The position numbers were made by a program, and so were the translations under genes. A DNA stretch of 12,086 bases from Spirochaetaceae bacterium (GTDB taxonomy: Bacteria > Spirochaetota > Spirochaetia > Treponematales > Breznakiellaceae): positions 1 through 12,086 of the forward strand of contig JAISOO010000082.1 in the NCBI GenBank assembly GCA_031275595.1. Direction: 5' to 3'. Positions within the stretch are counted from its first letter, which is position 1; each line of letters begins with the position of its first letter. Below the pieces are notes generated by a model. It ran no database searches and had not been told where the DNA came from. It saw only the letters and a program-made list of their open reading frames with translations. Shown here piece by piece: positions 5,592 to 12,086 of the stretch.

Positions 5592-6467
5592 ATGAAAACG
5601 AAAGGTTTATTGATCTTAGGTCTTGTGACGCTCCTGCCGGGTTTTGCCTTTGCCTCGGGAAGAACCCAGGGCGGCTCCGGAAGCACGGGAAGGGCTCCCG
5701 TTGAAATTACCGTCATCAGCCGGGAGGACGGCTCAGGGACCAGGGGCGCCTTTATCGAGCTTTTTAAGATCGAGGAACGGGACAGCGCCGGCAAACGGGT
5801 GGATAAGACCACCAAAGAAGCGGTAATTTCCAACCGTACCGATATTATGCTCTCCGCGGTAGCGGGAAACCCCGGGTCTATCGGTTACGTGTCCCTGGGT
5901 TCCCTGAATACCACGGTTAAGGCCCTGAACATAGACGGAAACGCCCCGTCCATCGCCAATGTGGAAAACGGCAGTTATAAAATCACCCGGCCGTTTAATA
6001 TCGCCGTTAAGGGAAATGCCGGCGCCGCGGCCCAGGATTTTATCGCCTTTATTTTAAGCCGGGAAGGCCAGGCGGTAGTCGCCAAGGGGTATATCCCGGT
6101 GGCGGCCAATGCCCGGGCATATACCGGCGCATCCTCAGGGCGGGTGGTGCTGGCCGGTTCTTCCTCGGTTACCCCGGTGATGGAGCAGCTCCGGGAAGCC
6201 TATCTGGAGCGGAATCCCAACGCGGTCATTGAGATCCAGATGAGCGATTCCTCCACCGGCATTAAAGCGGCCATCGACGGCACCTGCGATATCGGCATGG
6301 CTTCCCGGGAACTTTCCGACACGGAAAAAGCCCGGCTTACCCCCACGGTGATCGCCATCGACGGGATCGCGGTGATCGTCAACCCCGGCAACCCGGTGGG
6401 CGGCCTCTCTTCCGCCCAGGTAAAACAGATTTTTACCGGGGAAATCACCTCCTGGGAAGGGCTTTAA
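5592..6467 (+). CDS. pstS: phosphate-binding protein PstS, circularly permuted
   Basis: This is the periplasmic phosphate receptor of the Pst ABC transporter, 291 residues. Residues 1-22 form a signal peptide ending AFAS; no lipobox Cys is present. The order of segments is unusual. Residues 37-170 (EITVISREDGSGTR, then GYVSLGSLNTTVKALNIDG, RPFNIAVKG and GYIPV) correspond to the C-terminal half of ordinary PstS. Residues 184-291 (AGSSSVTPVMEQL, SDSSTGIKAAIDGTCDIGMASREL, IAIDGIAVIVNPGNPV, ending FTGEITSWEGL) correspond to the N-terminal half. The old termini are joined by AANARAYTGASSG, and the new ends fall where the halves normally meet. Phosphate-contacting motifs of both halves are intact. 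The start has a strong AGGAGG 6 nt upstream. It is first in the seven-gene pst-pho operon. Confidence 0.93.
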   Translation: MKTKGLLILGLVTLLPGFAFASGRTQGGSGSTGRAPVEITVISREDGSGTRGAFIELFKIEERDSAGKRVDKTTKEAVISNRTDIMLSAVAGNPGSIGYVSLGSLNTTVKALNIDGNAPSIANVENGSYKITRPFNIAVKGNAGAAAQDFIAFILSREGQAVVAKGYIPVAANARAYTGASSGRVVLAGSSSVTPVMEQLREAYLERNPNAVIEIQMSDSSTGIKAAIDGTCDIGMASRELSDTEKARLTPTVIAIDGIAVIVNPGNPVGGLSSAQVKQIFTGEITSWEGL

Positions 6468-6505
6468 CAGCCTCCACAAAGCCCGCTGTTTTGGGGACAG
6501 AGGCA

Positions 6506-6540
6506 ACCCCCGGGCGCGAGTCCGGGGTATCCCCGGGGGA
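6506..6540 (+). promoter_or_regulatory. GC-rich intercistronic hairpins between pstS and pstC
   Basis: The 87-bp gap after pstS carries strong alternative stems. CCCCCGG (6507-6513) can pair with CCGGGG (6522-6527), and CCGGGG can instead pair with CCCCGG (6531-6536) across a TAT loop. No T-run follows, so it is more likely an mRNA-stabilising or attenuating structure that favours the receptor gene than a full terminator. Confidence 0.45.
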
Positions 6541-6554
6541 TAAAAGGACAGGGT

Positions 6555-7400
6555 ATGGATAAAGACAGGATCATGCGGAAGGTTTTTCAGGGGGCGGCGG
6601 TATTTTCCGTCCTGGTCCTCCTCCTGATATGTGTTTATTTCTTCGCCGGCGGCCTTCCCGCGGTGGGGGAAATCGGCTTTTTCCCCCTGGTTCTGGGGAG
6701 GGAATGGTCCCCTTCGGACGTACCCCCCCAATTCGGGATACTCCCCATGATTCTGGGGAGCGTCTATGTTACCGCCGGGGCCATGATCTTTGGGATCCCC
6801 GTGGGAATTTTCGCGGCGGTTTTCCTGGCCAACTATTGCCCGGCCCGGTTATACCGGCTGCTGAAACCCGCCACGGACCTTCTGGCGGGGATCCCCTCGG
6901 TGGTGTACGGCTTCTTCGGCCTCATCGTGCTGGTTCCCCTGGTCAGGGACCTCTTCGGCGGGACCGGGATGAGCCTCCTCACCGCCTCGGCCATCCTGGG
7001 GATCATGATCCTCCCCACGATTATCGGGGTCAGCGAGGCGGCCATCCGGGCCGTGCCGGAGACGTATTATGAAAACGCCCGGGCCCTGGGGGCCAGCCGG
7101 GAACGGAGCCTCTTCTTCGTGGTCCTCCCCGCGGCAGGCCGGGGGATCGGCGCGGGGATCATCCTGGGCATAGGCCGGGCCGTGGGGGAAACCATGGCGG
7201 TGATCATGGTGGCGGGGAATCAGGCCCGGATCCCCGCGGGAATTCTAAAGGGGGTAAGGACCCTCACCTCCAACATCGTGATTGAAATGGGGTACGCCTC
7301 GGATCTGCACCGGGGGGCCCTGTTTGCCACCGCCCTGGTGCTTTTTGTGTTGGTTTTGCTCCTCAACATAACCGTGGTCTTTTACAGGGGGGAAGGATGA
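6555..7400 (+). CDS. pstC: phosphate ABC transporter permease PstC
   Basis: One of the two membrane subunits of the Pst importer, 281 residues. Hydrophobic segments are visible near 14-31, 63-92, 108-130, 140-160, 187-207 and 255-277, the usual six-span layout. The cytoplasmic coupling loop that contacts PstB begins EAAIRAVPETYYENARALGA (161-180). PstC-typical AGIPSVVYGFFGL (111-123) and GRAVGETMAV (207-216) are present. An AAGGA lies about 6 nt before the ATG. It follows pstS after an 87-bp structured gap and overlaps pstA by 4 bp (ATGA), indicating translational coupling. It is told apart from PstA by order in the operon and by the extended first periplasmic region; residue 43-62 (PLVLGREWSPSDVPPQFGIL) resembles the PstC FxPxxW region. 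Confidence 0.93.
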   Translation: MDKDRIMRKVFQGAAVFSVLVLLLICVYFFAGGLPAVGEIGFFPLVLGREWSPSDVPPQFGILPMILGSVYVTAGAMIFGIPVGIFAAVFLANYCPARLYRLLKPATDLLAGIPSVVYGFFGLIVLVPLVRDLFGGTGMSLLTASAILGIMILPTIIGVSEAAIRAVPETYYENARALGASRERSLFFVVLPAAGRGIGAGIILGIGRAVGETMAVIMVAGNQARIPAGILKGVRTLTSNIVIEMGYASDLHRGALFATALVLFVLVLLLNITVVFYRGEG

Positions 7401-8236
7401 AGGCCCGGATACGGAAAAAACAGGACCCCCTCTCCGTGGTTCTGCGGGTTTTGGTGGTGGGCTTCGCCGGCCTCACCTTCGCCATCCTCCTCCTGATCAT
7501 AGGCTATATCCTGATCCGGGGGATTCCCCATTTGAAAAGCTCCCTGTGGTCGCCGGTTTATACCACCAAAAACGTATCCCTCCTTCCGGCCCTGATCAAC
7601 ACCGTCCTGATAACGGTCCTGTCCCTGGCGATCGCCGTGCCCCTGGGGATAGCCACGGCGATTTACCTGGCGGAATACGCCGGATCCGGCAGCCCCCTGG
7701 TTCGGATAGTCCGGGCGGCCGCCCAGACCCTGGCGGGGTTCCCCTCCATCGTCTACGGTCTTTTCGGCCTCCTCTTTTTTGTAACCTCCCTGGGCTGGGG
7801 CTATTCCCTGCTCTCCGGGGCCTTTACCTTAGGGGTCATGATCCTCCCCCTGATCATCCGGACCAGCGAGGAGGCCCTCCATTCGGTTCCCCGGACCTAC
7901 CGGGAGGGGAGTTTTGCCCTGGGGGCGGGTAAGCTCAGTACCATCTTTTCCATCGTCCTCCCCTCGGCGGGGCCGGGGATCCTCGCCGGGGTGATCCTGG
8001 GCATCGGGAGGATCCTGGGGGAGACCGCCGCCCTGATCTACACCGCCGGGACCGTGCCCCAGATACCCCGGAACCTCCTCTCCTCGGGCCGGACCCTGGC
8101 GGTCCATCTGTACGCCCTGTCCAGCGAGGGGCTCTACACCAGCGAGGCCAACGCCACCGCGGTGGTGCTCCTGGCCCTGACCGCGGGGATAAACTGGTTT
8201 TCCGCGGCCCTGGCCCGGCGGGTTACCCGGATTTAA
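7397..8236 (+). CDS. pstA: phosphate ABC transporter permease PstA
   Basis: Second membrane subunit of the Pst importer, 279 residues. After a basic N-terminus comes a first span at about 17-40, then a periplasmic stretch with [16 protein letters not shown] typical of Pst[14 protein letters not shown] (113-125) mirrors the PstC motif, and the coupling loop reads [21 protein letters not shown] (157-177). [15 protein letters not shown] and a last span near 253-272 follow. The ATG overlaps the pstC stop, with GGAAGG in the pstC end serving as ribosome site. pstB begins 10 bp after its stop. Nothing is missing relative to the family. Confidence 0.93.
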   Translation: MKARIRKKQDPLSVVLRVLVVGFAGLTFAILLLIIGYILIRGIPHLKSSLWSPVYTTKNVSLLPALINTVLITVLSLAIAVPLGIATAIYLAEYAGSGSPLVRIVRAAAQTLAGFPSIVYGLFGLLFFVTSLGWGYSLLSGAFTLGVMILPLIIRTSEEALHSVPRTYREGSFALGAGKLSTIFSIVLPSAGPGILAGVILGIGRILGETAALIYTAGTVPQIPRNLLSSGRTLAVHLYALSSEGLYTSEANATAVVLLALTAGINWFSAALARRVTRI

Positions 8237-8246
8237 GGATGTCGAT

Positions 8247-8999
8247 ATGGTCAAGATAAAAACCGAATCCCTGGATGTGTTTTTCGGCGCTTTTAAGGCC
8301 CTGCGGGGGATAACCATGGATTTCCAGGACAAGGAGATCACCGCCCTGATCGGCCCGTCGGGCTGCGGAAAATCCACCCTCCTTAAAACCCTGAACCGGA
8401 TGAACGATCTGGTGGAGGATTTTCGTATTGCGGGCAGGGTCAGCCTGGAGGACCGGGACATATACGAACCGGGGGTGGATGTGGACCAGCTCAGACGGCG
8501 GGTGGGCATGGTTTTTCAAAAACCCAATCCCTTTCCCATGAGCATATACCGGAACATCGCTTTTGGACCCCGGACCCAGGGGATCCGGAACAAGGGGAAA
8601 CTGGACGAAATCGTGGAAGGCTCCCTGCGGTCCGCCTCCCTCTGGGGTGAGGTAAAGGACCGGCTTAAAAAAAGCGCCCTGGCCCTTTCCGGGGGGCAGC
8701 AGCAGCGGCTCTGTATAGCCCGGGCCCTGGCGGTGGACCCGGAGCTTATCCTGATGGATGAACCCACCTCGGCCCTGGACCCCATTTCTACCCTCAAGAT
8801 CGAAGACCTCATGGCGGAACTCAAGAAACAGTACACCATTATCATCGTTACCCACAATATGCAGCAGGCCGCCCGCATATCGGACCGGACCGCCTTCCTG
8901 CTTTTGGGGGACCTGGTGGAATACGATAAAACGGAGCGGGTGTTTTCCCGGCCCCGGGACCAGCGGACCGAGGATTATGTGACCGGCAGGTTCGGGTAG
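8247..8999 (+). CDS. pstB: phosphate ABC transporter ATPase PstB
   Basis: Cytoplasmic ATPase that drives phosphate import, 250 residues, full length for PstB. All ABC hallmarks are present: Walker [10 protein letters not shown] (36-44) followed by the PstB-typical LNRMNDL, Q-loop Gln91 in [12 protein letters not shown], signature LSGGQQQR (147-154), Walker B LILMDE (167-172) with catalytic Glu172, and the switch His203 in VTHNMQQA. The ATG at 8247 is preceded by AAGGA just after the pstA stop. After it the operon is interrupted by a 158-bp non-coding gap before phoU. Confidence 0.96.
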   Translation: MVKIKTESLDVFFGAFKALRGITMDFQDKEITALIGPSGCGKSTLLKTLNRMNDLVEDFRIAGRVSLEDRDIYEPGVDVDQLRRRVGMVFQKPNPFPMSIYRNIAFGPRTQGIRNKGKLDEIVEGSLRSASLWGEVKDRLKKSALALSGGQQQRLCIARALAVDPELILMDEPTSALDPISTLKIEDLMAELKKQYTIIIVTHNMQQAARISDRTAFLLLGDLVEYDKTERVFSRPRDQRTEDYVTGRFG

Positions 9000-9055
9000 G
9001 GGCCGTTCCGGGGCTGTTTCAAGGCTCCGGCAGCGATAAGTTTTTGGGCAAATGA

Positions 9056-9090
9056 GCCGGTTCTGCAACCCGGTCGGTTTTGGAACCGGC
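9056..9090. repeat. isolated hairpin related to stem 1 of the repeat family
   Basis: The 158-bp gap between pstB and phoU (9000-9157) holds a hairpin pairing GCCGGTTC (9056-9063) with GAACCGGC (9083-9090), then AACC with GGTT around CGGTC. The core ACCCGGTCGGTTTT nearly equals ACCCGGTTGGTTTT of repeat copies 1 and 2, while the outer stem has different, GC-rich sequence. Just downstream, GGGAAA...TTTCCC encloses a GC-rich GGGCCC-containing stretch (about 9104-9140). This looks like a further diverged family member sitting inside the operon mRNA. Confidence 0.55.
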
Positions 9091-9157
9091 AGGCAATTTT
9101 GGCGGGAAAGGGGCCCGGCCGGGGGCCCGGCGGTTTTTCCCAAGAGGAGTTCGGCGG

Positions 9158-9805
9158 ATGCGGAAGGAATTTTTACTCCAACTGAAAAAAATCGACGACC
9201 TGGTCCTCAAAATGGGGACCCGGATCGAGGAAACCTTTGCCCTGGCCCGGGCGGCCCTGCTCACCGGGGACAAGGCTGCGGCGGAGGAAGTGGTAGGTCG
9301 GGATGAGCAGTTATACCGGATGGAACGGGACATCGAGATCCTCTGTATGCGCCTGCTTCTCACCCAGCAGCCGGTGGCCCGGGACCTGCACCTGGTGGCG
9401 GGGGCCCTGAAGATGATCACCGATCTGGGCCGTATCGGGGCCCAGATAGTGGATCTGGCCAAATACGCCATGATCCTAAAAAAGCCCCGGCTTAAACTAA
9501 AAAAACTGGAACACATGATGGATCAGACCGGGGGTATGCTCAACCGCGGCATCAGGGCCTTTGTGGAGAAAGATGAGGCGGCGGCCAATTCGGTGATTGA
9601 CAACGACGAGCGGGTGGATAAATACTTTATCAAAATCCGGGAAAACCTGGCGGAACAGGTTGAAAAGTCGCCGGAGCTGGCCGCCGAGTCCCTGAGCTGG
9701 CTCATGGTGATCAAGTACCTGGAGCGGATCGCCGATCACGCCTGCAATGTGGCGGAATGGACTTTTTTCGCCGCCACCGGCAGCCACCGGCAGCAGCCGG
9801 ATTAA
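9158..9805 (+). CDS. phoU: phosphate signalling regulator PhoU
   Basis: A 215-residue all-helical protein made of two related halves, matching PhoU, the cytoplasmic go-between that ties Pst activity to PhoR/PhoB and restrains the pathway when phosphate is ample. CMRLLLTQQPVARDLHLV (63-80) is a PhoU hallmark. In the second half the metal-site motif YLERIADHACNVAEW is intact (Glu189, Asp193). In the first half the matching motif reads DLGRIGAQIVDLA, with Gly91 and Ala95 where Glu and Asp are usual, so one metal cluster is probably lost. A longer frame opens at 9080, but ATG 9158 has GAGGAG 8 nt upstream and begins where the family begins. The tail ends in a low-complexity SHRQQPD encoded by a short tandem repeat. 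Confidence 0.93.
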   Translation: MRKEFLLQLKKIDDLVLKMGTRIEETFALARAALLTGDKAAAEEVVGRDEQLYRMERDIEILCMRLLLTQQPVARDLHLVAGALKMITDLGRIGAQIVDLAKYAMILKKPRLKLKKLEHMMDQTGGMLNRGIRAFVEKDEAAANSVIDNDERVDKYFIKIRENLAEQVEKSPELAAESLSWLMVIKYLERIADHACNVAEWTFFAATGSHRQQPD

Positions 9806-9829
9806 GGTGAGCCCCCGGCGGGGAGGGAT

Positions 9830-10519
9830 ATGGAAAAGGCCCTGATTTACGTAGTGGAAGACGACCCGGACATACGGGACCTGGAGCTTTATTCCCTGGC
9901 CGGGGCGGCCTTTGAGGCCCGGGGCTTTGCCTCGGGCGCCGAATTCCGGCAGGCCCTGAAAATCACCCCCCCCCGGCTGGTGATTCTGGACCTCATGCTC
10001 CCGGACGAGGACGGCCTCTCCATCCTGAAACGGCTCCGCTCCCAGCCCCAAACCGCCCCGATCCCGGTGATCCTGGTTACCGCCAAAACCACGGAGATGG
10101 ACCGGGTGAAGGGCCTGGACCTGGGGGCGGACGATTATGTGGTGAAACCCTTCGGGGTCATGGAATTCCTTTCCCGGGTGCGGGCGGTGCTCCGCCGGGC
10201 CGACGGCGGCGATAAGGCGCCGCGGCTGACCTTTCGATCCATCACCGTGGATGAGGAAAAATGGCTGGTTACCGTGGACGGGGAAAAACGGGAGCTTACC
10301 TACAAGGAATTCGAGCTCCTCAAAAAACTCATATCCTACCCCAATGTGGTTTTTACCCGGGAACGGCTGATCAACGAAGTATGGGGCTTTGATTATATCG
10401 GAGAAACCCGGACCGTGGACATCCATATCCGTACCCTGCGGAAAAAGCTCGGTTCCGCGGGCTGTTATATTTTGACGGTCCGCCAGGTGGGGTATAAAAT
10501 AGGGGAGCCCGAAAATTGA
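9830..10519 (+). CDS. phoB: phosphate response regulator PhoB/PhoP-type (OmpR family)
   Basis: A 229-residue two-component response regulator. The receiver domain (about 5-118) shows the acidic triad Glu10-Asp11-Asp12, phospho-acceptor Asp54 in LDLMLPDEDG, Thr84 and Lys106 in VVKPFG. The C-terminal winged helix (about 130-225) shows LTYKEFELLKKL, FTRERLINEVWG and RTVDIHIRTLRKKL, ending VRQVGYKI, as in OmpR/PhoB DNA-binding domains. GGGGAGGG sits just before the ATG. It lies 24 bp after phoU and immediately before the kinase gene. It is the likely binder of the 11-bp TTTTACM repeats at 5491-5530. Assignment to the phosphate system rests on operon context. Confidence 0.92.
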   Translation: MEKALIYVVEDDPDIRDLELYSLAGAAFEARGFASGAEFRQALKITPPRLVILDLMLPDEDGLSILKRLRSQPQTAPIPVILVTAKTTEMDRVKGLDLGADDYVVKPFGVMEFLSRVRAVLRRADGGDKAPRLTFRSITVDEEKWLVTVDGEKRELTYKEFELLKKLISYPNVVFTRERLINEVWGFDYIGETRTVDIHIRTLRKKLGSAGCYILTVRQVGYKIGEPEN

Positions 10520-10543
10520 ACCGGGGTGTGCCGCAACCGTTAT

Positions 10544-11941
10544 ATGAAACGTAAAATTTACCGGTATCTTTGCCTCATCGGCATGGCCGGCCTGGGGATA
10601 ACCGCCCTGGCAAGCCTCCTCTTTTTTTACCGCATCCTCCTGGATCAGGTCCGTTACGATCTCCGCGCCGAGGCCCTGCTCCTCTGCCGGCTGGACCCCT
10701 CCGGCCTCCTCCCGGCGGAAGGGGGGATAAGCCGGGTAACCCTGGTGGACCCCGCGGGAGGGGTGCTCCTGGACACCCAGGCGGACCCCCGGACCATGGA
10801 GAACCACGGGGACCGGGAGGAGATCCGGGCCGCCCTGGCCTCCGGGGAGGGCTGGGCATTGCGGCGTTCCGGCACCCTGGGGAGGGTGCTGGTGTATTAC
10901 GCCCTCCGCCGGGACGATGGGAGGGTTCTGCGCCTCTCCCGGCGGATCGATACCTTCTGGACCATCCTGCTCCGGGCCCTGCCCCTTTTCGTGATCCTCT
11001 ACGGCGGGCTTTTTATCGGCTGCCGGGCGGCCGCTTCGGCCCTGACCCGGCGGATCGTCCTCCCCATCGGGAAGCTGGTGGACCGGCTGGATTCGGCGGA
11101 CCTGGCCCCCCCCTACCCGGAGCTGGCCCCCTTTATCGCCGCCCTGGCGGAGAAAAACCGGGGCCTCCAGGACCAGATGGCCCTGCTGCACCGGCAGAAA
11201 GCCGAGATGGAGCAGCTCACCGCGGATATGGAAAAGTCCGGGAACATACGCCGGGAATTCACCGCCAACGTGTCCCATGAGCTCAAAACCCCCCTGACCA
11301 CTATCCGGGGTTACGCGGAACTTATCGCCACCGGCATGGCCGGGGAAGGCATGGAACGGGAATTCGCCGGGAAAATCGAGCGGGAATCCCTGCGGCTCCT
11401 TGCCCTGATCACGGACATCCTGAAACTTTCGGAGCTGGAGAATTTCCTCCTTCCCCCGGAGGAGGAGCATTGCAGCCTCCGGGAGATTGCCGCCGAATGT
11501 ATCGAGGGCCTCGCCCCCCTGGCAAAGGAAAAAAACCTCCGTTTCGATCTTCTCGGGGAGGACGCCGTGGTCAGGGGCGACCGGGGGCTGCTGGAACAGC
11601 TGGTCCGCAACCTCTGTGACAACGCGGTGCGGTACAACCGGGAGGGGGGCAGCGTCCGGGTGAGGGTAAGCTCCGGCGGCGGGGTCCCGTCGGTAACCGT
11701 GGCGGATACGGGGATCGGGATTCCCCCGGAACACCGGAGCCGGATCTTCGAGCGGTTTTACCGGGTGGACAAGAGCCGGTCCAAGGCATCGGGGGGGACG
11801 GGCCTGGGCCTGGCCATTGTCAAACACATCGCGGAAAAATACCGGGCCGAGATTACCGTCGCCAGCACGGTGGGGGAGGGAACCGCCATAACCGTGACCT
11901 TTCCCCACGCCGCTGCTAAGAAGGTAACATCCCAAACATGA
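10544..11941 (+). CDS. phoR: phosphate sensor histidine kinase PhoR-type
   Basis: Membrane histidine kinase, 465 residues from ATG 10544. A first span (about 8-29), an external domain of about 105 residues containing VTLVDPAGGVLLDT and MENHGDREEI, and a second span (about 139-163) are followed by a coiled linker. The H-box FTANVSHELKTPL carries phospho-acceptor His245. The catalytic domain has N-box NLCDNAVRYN (356-365), G1 DTGIGIP, F-box IFERFYRVD and G2 GTGLGLA. No PAS domain lies between membrane and H-box. The start is uncertain: an in-frame GTG at 10526 would add six residues and lies closer to the phoB stop, while neither start has a good ribosome site. PhoR identity comes from position after phoB, and the external domain resembles those of other PhoR-like kinases. 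Confidence 0.9.
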   Translation: MKRKIYRYLCLIGMAGLGITALASLLFFYRILLDQVRYDLRAEALLLCRLDPSGLLPAEGGISRVTLVDPAGGVLLDTQADPRTMENHGDREEIRAALASGEGWALRRSGTLGRVLVYYALRRDDGRVLRLSRRIDTFWTILLRALPLFVILYGGLFIGCRAAASALTRRIVLPIGKLVDRLDSADLAPPYPELAPFIAALAEKNRGLQDQMALLHRQKAEMEQLTADMEKSGNIRREFTANVSHELKTPLTTIRGYAELIATGMAGEGMEREFAGKIERESLRLLALITDILKLSELENFLLPPEEEHCSLREIAAECIEGLAPLAKEKNLRFDLLGEDAVVRGDRGLLEQLVRNLCDNAVRYNREGGSVRVRVSSGGGVPSVTVADTGIGIPPEHRSRIFERFYRVDKSRSKASGGTGLGLAIVKHIAEKYRAEITVASTVGEGTAITVTFPHAAAKKVTSQT

Positions 11942-11954
11942 GCCTTTCCTCCGA

Positions 11955-12018
11955 GGAGCCTGTTGCACTTGTGGATTTTTTGCATAGATATGCAAAAAAT
12001 CTTCGATTATTGGGCTCC
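11955..12018. repeat. nested stem-loop downstream of phoR
   Basis: GGAGCC (11955-11960) pairs with GGCTCC (12013-12018), enclosing a perfect 13-bp hairpin GATTTTTTGCATA/TATGCAAAAAATC (11974-12001). It starts 14 bp after the phoR stop. It could shape the operon's 3' end, but no U-tract directly follows the GC-rich stem, only CTTTATG. Confidence 0.6.
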
Positions 12019-12035
12019 TTTATGCAGTTTGTAGG

Positions 12036-12067
12036 GTATAAAAATTCACTTTTGTGAATTTTTATAC
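12036..12067. repeat. perfect 14-bp AT-rich hairpin
   Basis: GTATAAAAATTCAC pairs perfectly with GTGAATTTTTATAC around a TTTT loop. It is the second module of the hairpin cluster after phoR. It is too AT-rich for a typical intrinsic terminator, although it could contribute to 3'-end formation. Confidence 0.6.
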
Positions 12068-12072
12068 GATTT

Positions 12073-12086
12073 TGCGCTGAAGCGCA
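12073..12086. repeat. TGCGCT/AGCGCA hairpin cut by the window end
   Basis: TGCGCT and AGCGCA flank a GA centre. The preceding ATTT suggests the stem may extend past the window end. The CT-GA-AG turn is the same as in stem 3 of the 119-bp repeat, linking this cluster to the repeat family by style though not by overall sequence. Confidence 0.4.

Noticed and set aside
8223..9143. 306-codon minus-strand frame opposite pstB
   Set aside because: pstB has every ABC motif on the plus strand; the antisense translation is low-complexity and matches nothing recognisable.
9080..9157. N-terminal extension of PhoU starting at 9080
   Set aside because: The extra 26 residues come from the hairpin-rich gap and do not resemble PhoU; a good GAGGAG site precedes ATG 9158.
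9497..11995. 832-codon open frame on the minus strand opposite phoU, phoB and phoR
   Set aside because: It is antisense to three genes with complete family motifs. The translation is proline-, glycine- and histidine-rich with no domain, as expected from the complement of GC-rich codons.

Overview
The window looks like a chromosomal segment of a free-living or gut spirochaete, most likely a treponeme of the termite-gut kind (Breznakiellaceae). This is an inference from protein style, from the codon habits of the right half (heavy CGG, GGG and CTC/CTG use) and from the mix of phosphate-uptake and plant-polysaccharide genes. No rRNA, tRNA or taxonomic marker is present, so the assignment is tentative. 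I see no CRISPR array, transposase, integrase or phage gene.

Left half (about 1-4,800), minus strand. Four tightly packed genes read leftward as one carbohydrate-catabolic operon. In transcription order they are a zinc-type medium-chain dehydrogenase (4770-3721), an SMP-30/gluconolactonase-type propeller protein (3701-2715), a xylulokinase-like FGGY sugar kinase (2665-1109) and a GH105/GH88-type unsaturated uronyl hydrolase (1088-117). Gaps are 19, 49 and 20 bp. The operon has a good sigma70-type promoter (TTGACA-17-TATCCT) overlapped and flanked by two palindromes. The sequence is moderate in GC, visibly lower than the right half.

Middle (4,771-5,591). This is an 820-bp, mostly AT-rich region with no confident gene. 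It holds the operon promoter and operators, a possible 40-codon ORF, two copies of a three-hairpin repeat, a doubtful small ORF between the repeats, and a Pho-box-like promoter for the phosphate operon.

Right half (5,592-11,941), plus strand, GC-rich. A complete phosphate-starvation operon runs pstS-pstC-pstA-pstB-phoU-phoB-phoR. PstS binds periplasmic phosphate, PstC/PstA form the channel, PstB powers it, and PhoU couples transporter state to the PhoR kinase and PhoB regulator. PhoB probably acts back on the 11-bp-spaced TTTTACM repeats in front of pstS. PstS is circularly permuted: the usual C-terminal half comes first and the usual N-terminal half last, with all phosphate-binding motifs kept.

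Repeats. A roughly 119-bp element with three stem-loops occurs nearly identically at 1-119 and 5372-5490, diverged at 5029-5148, and as an isolated related hairpin at 9056-9090 between pstB and phoU. The copies keep the stems through matched base changes and share a CGGTY loop core. The window ends (11,955-12,086) in another cluster of perfect hairpins after phoR. The two near-identical direct copies bracket the whole catabolic operon.
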